From the NCBI GenBank assembly GCA_013400155.1, contig VXBM01001342.1, positions 126,498-190,497 on the forward strand: a DNA stretch of 64,000 bases, given 5' to 3'. Position numbers and translations under genes: made by a program. This DNA comes from Helopsaltes ochotensis (Eukaryota > Chordata > Aves > Passeriformes > Locustellidae). Under the pieces are notes generated by a model. It searched no databases. It had not been told where the DNA came from and worked only from the letters and a program-made list of their open reading frames with translations. Each line of letters opens with the position of its first letter. Within the stretch, counting starts at the first letter, position 1. This document shows positions 60,001-64,000 of the stretch, piece by piece.

Positions 60001-62128
60001 TTAATTCCAAAATCTGCTGGTTTTATCTACCGTTATCGAGCTGAACTGTGCGAGGGGAGATCAGGGGAGGCTTTGCTGTTACCAAGTCTTTCTCCAAGAA
60101 ACCAATTTGTGAAGTTGGAAAACCAACAATGTTCAAAGATGATGAAAGAAAGAATCGACCCAAGGAGTCACAGCAGCAGATCTCCAACGGTGGGAGCTGA
60201 GCCATCCTCCCAGTGACTCCCAAACCTCGGTGCTTTGGGATAATCACCTTTCCTGGGACTTGTTCCTTACCTCTGCACCTCCTTGTTCTTCCACATGGAG
60301 GCAGACTGAGCCTTTGGCACGCGTTCAATGGAATTCACCAGCTCTTCCATGAGGAGCCTGAAAACAGAAACCGAGCCGAAATTAGCACTGCCTCCTCTCA
60401 CACAGGAGAGAACTTTGGCCCAAATCTTTCCGAAACACCACAGAAACTGTAACACACGGAGGGTTTCTTCCCACAGAGGCCATTTCCAGCGCTGCCCCTG
60501 TTTCTCCACCGAGTGTTTCCAATTCCATCTGCTTGCAACAGAGCAGGATCACTGGGTGATGGGCTATTTGGAAAGTGCAGAAAAATTTCTTCATTCCTGA
60601 CCGCTTGTGATTTGTGATGAGACAAAACACACAACAAAAACTCCTCAGCTGATGCCTGTTGATCACGTAGGGAAACCAAGAATGCTGTCAAGAGTGAACT
60701 CTCCTCGTCCGCCAACGCGAATTTGAGACAGGAAAAGGTGTCAAGTGTTAGATGTCGTCACTGCAGATTTCCCTGCCCAAAACCAGACAGCATTTTTGAC
60801 TGTGTGCAGGCTTTCCCTTGAAGTTTGGAGCAGGAGGACAGCATCTGGAATGACTTGGGATGGGGAGAACCACACCGGTGCACCCTCCCACAAGACTCTG
60901 CTTGTTACCTCCAGCCCTGGAGCAGCAAAGCCCAGAGGTTTATTACTCCCTCATATTTACACAATTCCTTTCGCCTACAAGGGCCTTCAGTTTTTGTTTT
61001 CACACAACGGGGGAAGTACTCTGGCATGGGAAGTTTGTACAGGACCTTCAGTGGACAAAGATTCCTGCCCTAAAGTGGTGTTTATAGAGTAGTCCAGATA
61101 GGAGGGCCTAATCTGGCTCCTAATTACCGAATGTGGCAGCTCTGCAGGAGGGAGGAACAGAGCTCAGCTCCAGCTAGGCCTCACCAAACCTGCAGTGTTT
61201 GGTGTTGACCCATCCAATCAACAAGACAATTTTGTAAAAATAGACTGGCAAGTTTGATGACTATCCTGGCTTTGACTGCACTGTCATGTCTTTTCCTACC
61301 TCAGTAGAGGCAGAACATTTCTATTTCTGCCGTTTTTCTTTGTGCTTCTGGAGTTCAGAGCTCACGTAGTTCAGCTGTCATTGGAGATGAGGTGAGCTGG
61401 GATTCCTTTCCATGGAGTGGAGGGAAGTGTGATTATATGGAATCATAAAATCCTAGAATGGTTTGGGTTGAAAAGAACTTTGAGGATCATTTAGTTCCGA
61501 CCCCTGCCACGGGCAGGGACACCTTCCACTAGACCTGGTTGTTCTAAGTTCTATCCAATCTGGCCTTGAACACTTCCAGGGATGGGGCAGCCACAGCTTC
61601 TGTGGGGTTCAAGTCCAGTTTTCTGAATGGGAAGATTCCTTTTGGTTAAGGGGAACAGAGAAGAGCAGGAGATCTCTTTGATCCATGGTTTTTGAAGGGC
61701 TCAAGTTGCCTATATGGCGATTCCTGAGGTGTCTCAGCCCACTTCAAATTCCACTGTCCCACATCTGCCTGGACTCAACACAAAGCACCTGCTGGAAATG
61801 TTGATGGTTCCAGAAGTTGGGAAACATGGAGTTAACACATTTGCAGCACTAAGGACTTGGCTGGCGTTCAGCTCCTGCCTGAAAGCCTCTTTGGAACATT
61901 AGACACCACTCCTCTCCCCACATTGTCCTTTACACCTTCTCCTCAGCAGTGATGAAAGAGGAGCAGAGAATCTGAAGGGGCTCTTTACCTGCCAATTTGA
62001 ACGGTGGGCTCGGTGGCATAAACTGTTCCAGTGAATCCTGTGTACTCTGTGATGTAGGGCAGTGCCATCATGCAGTGATAGTTGGAGATCAAGATTACAT
62101 CCACCGTGGAGAGGTCAAGCAGTTCAGT
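15400..62128 (-). CDS. INTS9: INTS9 (Integrator subunit 9), 13 coding exons, 5' end outside window
   Basis: INTS9 (RC-74) is the catalytically inactive metallo-beta-lactamase/beta-CASP partner of the INTS11 endonuclease. With INTS4 they form the Integrator cleavage module, which cuts snRNA 3' ends and nascent mRNAs near promoters in the nucleus. Thirteen exons join in frame with GT-AG sites and give ~571 residues, matching residues about 88-658 of the 658-residue vertebrate protein, ending FLQKF-TAG. At motif 2 of the MBL fold the sequence reads [11 protein letters not shown], where active family members have HxHxDH, as expected for a pseudo-enzyme. Later exons give the beta-CASP region, a basic KKRKR cluster near residue 566, and the C-terminal domain that pairs with INTS11. 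Exons for residues 1-87 lie beyond 64000. One 181-bp exon is present twice (44573-44753 and 45915-46095), probably an assembly error. Confidence 0.97.
15577..16475. other. Last INTS9 intron, with a CR1 fragment
   Basis: An 899-bp intron. About a third of it is the CR1 at 15665-15985; nothing was recognised in the rest. Confidence 0.8.
15665..15985 (-). mobile_element. CR1 LINE 3' fragment
   Basis: The + strand shows ggtttgggtgggaagggacc, ccctgccatgggcagggac, ccaacctggatttggacact, cctcaccaccctcacaggg, tgccctctggcagtgggaag and ctctcctggagcccctttag. It is well preserved, suggesting a fairly young copy. Confidence 0.88.
16476..16613 (-). CDS. INTS9: INTS9 exon, residues ~555-600, basic cluster and start of C-terminal domain
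   Basis: This 138-bp, 46-codon exon is phase 0 at both ends and encodes [20 protein letters not shown]... to ...FVQTLEK. The Pro-rich linker and KKRKR cluster could serve as a nuclear localisation signal (inference). The INTS11-binding C-terminal domain starts near its end. Acceptor atccatcag, donor gtgagg. Confidence 0.95.
16614..17566. other. INTS9 intron, no recognised content
   Basis: A 953-bp intron between the exons at 16476-16613 and 17567-17665. No repeat, exon or RNA gene was recognised. Confidence 0.75.
17567..17665 (-). CDS. INTS9: INTS9 exon, residues ~522-554
   Basis: This 99-bp, 33-codon exon is phase 0 at both ends and encodes [20 protein letters not shown]... to ...KDNKHVLQ. 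Acceptor tttgcttcag, donor gtacag. It follows the longest INTS9 intron in the window (11.6 kb). Confidence 0.95.
20680..21300 (+). mobile_element. Old, diverged CR1 LINE fragment
   Basis: Landmarks of an ancient CR1 subfamily appear in order: gatgaaattcaacagcacaa, cttggcttatttagcctgcc, aaataccaacaaaagggaaa, ggctggaaattaggatgttt and ctggccatcagagac. It is much more diverged than the other CR1 copies here. Confidence 0.65.
22680..22721. repeat. Short tandem repeat, 14 bp x 3
   Basis: Three perfect consecutive copies of cttgtccccaaacc lie in an INTS9 intron. No function is suggested. Confidence 0.85.
23727..23806. repeat. Tandem repeat, 20 bp x 4
   Basis: Four 20-bp units of aaacaggttgtatttcattt with one- or two-base changes (cgttt in the first unit, gttttt in the middle two). 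Intronic. Confidence 0.88.
25412..25790 (-). mobile_element. CR1 LINE 3' fragment
   Basis: The + strand shows cccagaatggattggcaagg, cttaaatctcatccagtgcc, ccttggacacttccaggaat, cctcaccaccctcacaggga and tcaggtgctgaaaggtcact. It belongs to the same well-preserved group as the copy at 15665. Confidence 0.85.
27108..27410 (-). mobile_element. CR1 LINE 3' fragment with terminal octamers
   Basis: The + strand begins with caatcacagaatcatggaat (remnant octamer repeats), then ggtttgggttggaaggaacc. It runs through ccttggacacttccagggat to ctcctggagcccctttaggc and aggttgaacagctctctcag. The 3' end is clear; the element is 5'-truncated with internal deletions. Confidence 0.88.
27556..27878 (+). mobile_element. 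CR1 LINE, left part (interrupted by an LTR)
   Basis: CR1 sense landmarks: acattgaggggctggagcat, gtccagggaagggaatggag, gctcagcctggagaaaagga, ggctcagggggacctcctgg, and ggttcaggtgggatattggg immediately before the insertion. The element resumes at 29053. Confidence 0.85.
27879..29052 (+). mobile_element. Solo LTR-like insertion (endogenous retrovirus LTR), ~1.17 kb
   Basis: A ~1.17-kb block splits a CR1 and is flanked by the direct repeat aactc (27874-27878 and 29053-29057). A 5-bp duplication fits an ERVL-type element. It opens with TG (tgttatagtcacc). It carries a promoter-like tatttaaagaag near 28297, a second promoter/R-like stretch near 28690-28780, and an AT-rich tail near 28995-29025. No internal gag, pol or env genes were seen and no second LTR copy was found, so a solo LTR or a non-autonomous element is likely. 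The 3' boundary is 1-2 bp uncertain because the canonical CA lies at 29049-29050. Orientation is inferred. Confidence 0.65.
29053..29175 (+). mobile_element. CR1 LINE, right part (3' end) after the LTR
   Basis: The CR1 resumes with agctggaggagtccccaccc and ends with acctcaaagacctttcccaa and aacaactctgcgcttcc, the standard CR1 3' end. It lies about 90 bp from the INTS9 exon boundary at 29266. Confidence 0.8.
29266..29433 (-). CDS. INTS9: INTS9 exon, residues ~466-521
   Basis: This 168-bp, 56-codon exon is phase 0 at both ends and encodes [20 protein letters not shown]... to ...EKIEIMPD. Acceptor ctttttgcag, donor gtgagt. The local sequence is strongly GC-rich. A CR1 3' end lies within about 90 bp downstream of its donor. 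Confidence 0.95.
29434..30324. other. INTS9 intron, no recognised content
   Basis: An 891-bp intron. The part next to the exon at 29266-29433 is GC-rich, then it becomes AT-rich (about 30010-30060 is nearly all A and T). No element was recognised. Confidence 0.75.
30325..30449 (-). CDS. INTS9: INTS9 exon, residues ~424-465
   Basis: This 125-bp exon completes the split Glu and encodes [20 protein letters not shown]... to ...KLLKEVQ, ending in phase 0. Acceptor ctctttccag, donor gtaatg. It includes the CPIDTRLNF stretch of the returning MBL segment. Confidence 0.95.
30450..35176. other. INTS9 intron (4.7 kb), with one short CR1 remnant
   Basis: AT-rich intron. Only the CR1 remnant at about 33128-33210 was recognised; the rest shows no repeat, exon or RNA gene that I can name. 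Confidence 0.7.
33128..33210 (-). mobile_element. Short CR1 3' remnant
   Basis: The + strand shows tagaaccatttaggctggaa, aatctctaaggtcaagtcca and actgccaaacccagcactaa. These match the reverse complement of an older CR1 3' end. Confidence 0.6.
35177..35348 (-). CDS. INTS9: INTS9 exon, residues ~367-424 (beta-CASP region)
   Basis: This 172-bp exon encodes [20 protein letters not shown]... to ...LNTVIFT plus G of a split Glu. Acceptor ttcttttcag, donor gtaagt. It includes the [13 protein letters not shown] stretch of the beta-CASP part. Confidence 0.95.
36316..36600 (-). mobile_element. CR1 LINE 3' fragment
   Basis: The + strand begins atcatagaatcctggaatgg, then tttgggtgggaaggaacctt, ctgccatgggcagggacacc, ccttggacacttccagggat, cctcaccaccctcacaggga and catttgcctttgtcctatg. 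Confidence 0.88.
38239..38254. repeat. (TG)n microsatellite
   Basis: Eight uninterrupted TG dinucleotides in an INTS9 intron. Confidence 0.8.
38370..38430 (-). mobile_element. Short CR1 3' remnant
   Basis: The + strand shows atcacagaatatccagagtt, ggaaggcaacctcatggatc and actgagcccgactcct, the reverse complement of a CR1 3' terminus. Only ~60 bp are recognisable. Confidence 0.6.
42145..42205 (-). CDS. INTS9: INTS9 exon, residues ~346-366
   Basis: This short 61-bp exon completes the split Trp and encodes [20 protein letters not shown], ending in phase 0. The acceptor is the T-poor cttttaaag and the donor gtgagt. It is confirmed by reading-frame continuity with both neighbours and by the INTS9 sequence as I remember it. 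Confidence 0.93.
43279..43440 (-). mobile_element. CR1 LINE 3' fragment, older subfamily
   Basis: The + strand shows agaatcacaaaatagttgag, gttgggagagacctcctgag, atcaccaagtccaaaccctg and a segment near gtccaggtggattttgatg. This 3' end differs from that of the following CR1. Confidence 0.75.
43449..43995 (-). mobile_element. CR1 LINE 3' fragment, longer copy
   Basis: The + strand begins agaatcacagaatcatggaa, then tgatttgggttggaaggg, and runs through ccttggacacttccaagggt, tgccctctggcagtttaaat, ctccaggctggagagcccca and catccttctggtactgggga. It lies directly after another CR1 end, so the two are nested or adjacent insertions. The duplicated block starts within it, at 43918. Confidence 0.8.
43918..45258. 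repeat. 1.34-kb direct duplication, arm 1
   Basis: 1341 bp from ccttctggtactggggagac to cctttttaaaaactct, containing a CR1 tail, intron sequence and one complete INTS9 exon. It is nearly identical to 45260-46597. The differences I saw are a 3-bp indel near 45088 and about three substitutions (for example aaaaccacc versus aaaatcacc). It is followed by a single N at 45259. Confidence 0.95.
44573..44753 (-). CDS. INTS9: INTS9 exon, residues ~286-346, second copy (probable assembly duplicate)
   Basis: The exon and its splice sites appear identical to those at 45915-46095 and sit in the other arm of the ~1.34-kb duplication. It is a real exon sequence, but probably only one of the two copies exists per chromosome. 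Which copy to keep cannot be decided here. Confidence 0.8.
45259..45259. other. Ambiguous base (N) at the duplication junction
   Basis: A single N lies exactly between the two arms of the duplication. This is what a scaffolding or gap-filling join would leave. Confidence 0.95.
45260..46597. repeat. 1.34-kb direct duplication, arm 2
   Basis: The 1338-bp second arm, with the same start and end as arm 1. After it the sequence runs on into unique intron (aaatatttctgtc). It contains the INTS9 exon copy at 45915-46095. Confidence 0.95.
45915..46095 (-). CDS. INTS9: INTS9 exon, residues ~286-346, copy nearer the gene's 5' side
   Basis: This 181-bp exon starts with CG of the split Ala and encodes [20 protein letters not shown]... 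to ...FSQIFAE plus TG of a split Trp. Acceptor cccttag, donor gtgagt. It lies in the beta-CASP region. An apparently identical copy is at 44573-44753. Either copy alone keeps the frame; both together do not, because 181 is not a multiple of three. Confidence 0.93.
47860..48330 (+). mobile_element. Probable avian interspersed repeat (family not named)
   Basis: A GC-rich island in AT-rich intron shows internal iterations of catggg(g)-ctgcagg phrases (caggggctgcaggtggattt, ccatgggctgcagggacacc). It also has cttggccagcagtgggtcca and cacagaagccacctctgtag. I recall this arrangement from a widespread bird repeat, probably LTR-retrotransposon derived, but I cannot name the family. Boundaries and strand are approximate. 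Confidence 0.45.
50052..50069. repeat. (CA)n microsatellite
   Basis: About nine CA dinucleotides in an INTS9 intron. Confidence 0.8.
50371..50461 (-). mobile_element. Short CR1 3' fragment
   Basis: The + strand shows ggatcattgagtgggttgga, agggaccttagggatcatcc and ccccctgccatgggcagggt, then stops at ccaccagaccagg. It is a ~90-bp 3' tail. Confidence 0.75.
50833..51044. repeat. Poly-T / A-T homopolymer tract (~210 bp)
   Basis: Almost only T for ~110 bp, twice broken by tgttttttattg, then blocks of A and T (aaaaaaaatatttattttta and similar), then T again. Homopolymers this long are unusual in bird introns and hard to sequence, so the base count should not be trusted. Confidence 0.9.
51502..51613 (-). 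CDS. INTS9: INTS9 exon, residues ~249-286
   Basis: This 112-bp exon encodes [20 protein letters not shown]... to ...GEFCSNL plus the first G of a split Ala codon. Acceptor gttccag, donor gtaggt. Confidence 0.95.
51614..54200. other. INTS9 intron (2.6 kb), no recognised content
   Basis: AT-rich unique sequence with a short A-run near 52685. No repeat, exon or RNA gene was recognised. Confidence 0.75.
54201..54335 (-). CDS. INTS9: INTS9 exon, residues ~204-248
   Basis: This 135-bp, 45-codon exon is phase 0 at both ends and encodes [20 protein letters not shown]... to ...LLTTHPQ. Acceptor gtgttgcag, donor gtacag. It covers the end of the first MBL part. Confidence 0.95.
54336..56029. other. 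INTS9 intron (1.7 kb), no recognised content
   Basis: Unique-looking AT-rich sequence. No element was recognised. Confidence 0.75.
56030..56150 (-). CDS. INTS9: INTS9 exon, residues ~163-203
   Basis: This 121-bp exon completes the split Arg and encodes [20 protein letters not shown]... to ...GYSQKI, ending in phase 0. Acceptor gttcgcag, donor gtgagt. It is more GC-rich than the neighbouring introns. Confidence 0.95.
56151..60270. other. INTS9 intron (4.1 kb), no recognised content
   Basis: AT-rich intron with an A-run near 58411-58427. No CR1 or other repeat was recognised, which contrasts with the other long introns here. Confidence 0.7.
60271..60357 (-). CDS. INTS9: INTS9 exon, residues ~134-163
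   Basis: This 87-bp exon is flanked by split Arg codons on both sides (phase 2 in and out). It encodes [20 protein letters not shown]... to ...NKEVQ. Acceptor gttttcag, donor gtaagg. Confidence 0.95.
60358..61988. other. INTS9 intron (1.6 kb) with a CR1 fragment
   Basis: Contains the CR1 3' fragment at 61440-61605. The rest has no recognised element. Confidence 0.75.
61440..61605 (-). mobile_element. CR1 LINE 3' fragment
   Basis: The + strand shows gaatcataaaatcctagaat, ggtttgggttgaaaagaact, cccctgccacgggcagggac, cttccactagacctggttg and tggccttgaacacttccagg. It is a somewhat diverged copy. Confidence 0.82.
61989..62128 (-). CDS. INTS9: INTS9 exon, residues ~88-134 (MBL domain)
   Basis: This 140-bp exon encodes [20 protein letters not shown]... 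to ...EPTVQIG plus AG of a split Arg. The acceptor reads ctgttttcag and the donor gtaaag on the - strand. It holds the degenerate MBL motif 2 (SNYHCM in place of HxHxDH). Confidence 0.96.
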
Positions 62129-64000
62129 CTGAAAACAGAGGCAAAGAGAAGCAACTTGTAACCCTTTCATACAGTTTAGTAAATGGAAGAAGAACTTCTT
62201 GTTCTATTTCTTTAAACTTTAGTGCAGGAATGCAACTGGTTTCTAAAAGCATGTCTCAGCTGTTGCAAAGATAATTGTTGCCTTTACATTAACAAGATTT
62301 ATTTTAAAAGCCCCCTAAAATTATTCCGTTCTCCAACCTGGAAAGGAAACCATGTCCTGGGTTTTTGTGTCTTTCAGGTGATGAAATGGCTGCTGTTATG
62401 AGATCCATGACTATTTTACTTTTTATCAAAGAATTGATGTGTGCACCTCCTTAGGGAGGAAGAGACACCAAACCTTCTGCAGCAGTGATTTAGGGTGTCT
62501 CTTATTTTTATGCAGCACATCATACTGTACCCCAAGAAAAAGATGAATGAAGATTGTATTTATTCATATGCTTAAAAATAATCTTCATATTTTCCCAAAG
62601 TAAATGCTTGGCATCTTTATCATTCACATTTTCTACAGCAAGAGATGAAGCCCATTCACAGGATACAACAAAACGGAGGGGTGGGCCCAATTCGTTTTGA
62701 TGTGACAGCTGAGACAAGAGTTCTGAGAATGAAAGAAGATTTCACACATTGTTAAAAGAATTTTAATTAGAAATATTTACTGGTAATGCTATAACACAAA
62801 TGGTGTCAAGTCAGAAATTTATAAGATTACTGACCTCTAACACAGTTATTATAGAGCAGCTAATGGAATTCAGCACTCATCAAGCACATATTATCTGATT
62901 ACAAGGCTTGGTCCAGCAATTTGAATAAAAAAGGCAAGAAAGTAGGTCAGTCTGCTTTGCAGAGGGCTGACACAGTGCTCTGGTGACAAGCTGCTTAACT
63001 CCTCCTAAGAGCTCATGGTTTCAATCCATGATCACAGCTGATGTCAGAGCAATGATCTCCACAGTGAGAACAGGAGGTGAAACACCATCCTCAGCTCCGT
63101 GACAGGGCACCTCTTATCCTCCTGGGCTTCCAGGCAGGAACACTCTTCCTGCGAGGTATCAAAGGATCCTGCTCCCACTAAAGCTTGGATTGTCCCTGCC
63201 TTGGTTTTCAGCTATGTCTAGACTGTACAGAATCAAATTCTGGACTGGCTTGGGTGGGAAGGCCATTAAAGACCAACTTGCTCCACCCAGAGACACCTTC
63301 CACTGTCCCAGGTTGCTCCAAGCCCTGTCCAACCTGGCCTTGGACTCTTCCAGGGATCCTGGGAAGCCACAGCTTCTCTGGGAAAGCTGTGCCAGGGCCT
63401 CCCCACCCTCCCAGCCAAGAATTCCTTCCCAATATCCTATCTATCCCTGCCCTCGGGCAGTGGGAAGTCATTCCCACTGTGTGTCCTGTCCCTCCATCCC
63501 TTGTCCTCAGTCCCTCTCCAGCTCTCCTGGAGTCTTTTTAGGCTCCCGAAGGGGCTCTGAGATGTCCCTGGAGCTTTCTCTTCTCCAGGTGGGCACCCTC
63601 AGCTCTCAGCCTGGCTCCAGAGCAGAGGGGCTCCAGGCCTGAGCTGAAAGCCAGCCCAGGAGAGTCATCAGGAGGATACAGACCAGCACTTTCCAACCTT
63701 AAGCATGCCACATCTCAGCACCCTAGAAGCATTTACTGATAGGATGAGAAGGGTGTCAAAACCAAAACAAAGTGAAAGCTTCCCTGGGGCTTGCGGCGAT
63801 CTCTCACTAAAGTGCCTTCGAGCTGAAGAGGCTTAAAAATGTTTCTTGCATGTGAAGTGAGAGAGCAGAAGGTTGCCAAGCAAAGAGAGGGCTGCACCCT
63901 GCACTCTGACATGTGTGAGAGCACTCTGCTGCCGAGACAGCCTCTTATCACCTTGTGGCTGCTGGACGAGATCCAGATCTTGGCTTGCTTTGGAAACGGT
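62129..64000. other. INTS9 intron (start), upstream exons not in window
   Basis: No sequence for the first ~87 INTS9 residues was found here, so the intron runs past the window edge. It contains the CR1 at 63230-63640 and is otherwise unassigned. Confidence 0.75.
63230..63640 (-). mobile_element. CR1 LINE 3' fragment
   Basis: The + strand shows ggcttgggtgggaaggccat, ccttccactgtcccaggttg, ccaacctggccttggactct, gccctcgggcagtgggaag, ctctccagctctcctggagt and gctttctcttctccaggtgg. It is 5'-truncated and well preserved. Confidence 0.87.

Overview
This is a window of vertebrate nuclear DNA, almost certainly from a bird. The signs are spliced genes with GT-AG introns, many short CR1 LINE 3' ends (the avian signature repeat), one LTR insertion, and avian-type minisatellites. 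A songbird is possible, but the sequence alone does not settle that. No bacterial or viral gene cluster, CRISPR array or other operon-like system was found.

Layout: two protein-coding genes converge tail to tail. On the + strand, 3182-7695 carries the last four coding exons of EXTL3, the exostosin-like heparan sulfate glycosyltransferase. They encode the C-terminal ~203 residues, most of the GT64 catalytic domain. A long 3' UTR follows, to a polyadenylation signal at 10990. The large 5' coding exon lies left of the window. On the - strand, 62128 down to 15400 carries 13 coding exons of INTS9, Integrator complex subunit 9. They encode ~571 residues, matching residues ~88-658 of the 658-residue vertebrate protein. 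The first exons lie right of the window. Between the genes is a ~3-4 kb spacer with a 30-bp minisatellite. EXTL3 beside INTS9 is the gene order I recall for human 8p21.1, so the locus appears syntenic.

The left ~14 kb is GC-rich with short introns and several minisatellites. The right ~50 kb is AT-rich with long INTS9 introns seeded with CR1 copies. One CR1 is split by a ~1.2 kb LTR, flanked by a 5-bp direct repeat.

The most striking anomaly is a near-identical direct duplication of ~1.34 kb (43918-45258 and 45260-46597) containing one 181-bp INTS9 exon, with a single N at the junction. Splicing in both copies would shift the frame. The few differences look allelic, so an uncollapsed haplotype in the assembly is the likely explanation. 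Other points worth checking are a 9-unit minisatellite in the EXTL3 3' UTR, a 30-bp minisatellite between the convergent 3' ends, a 488-codon antisense ORF over the EXTL3 3' end, and a ~210-bp poly-T/A tract.

The two genes are not functionally linked. EXTL3 starts heparan sulfate chains in the secretory pathway. INTS9 is a nuclear scaffold subunit of the Integrator RNA endonuclease. I found no convincing novel biological system.
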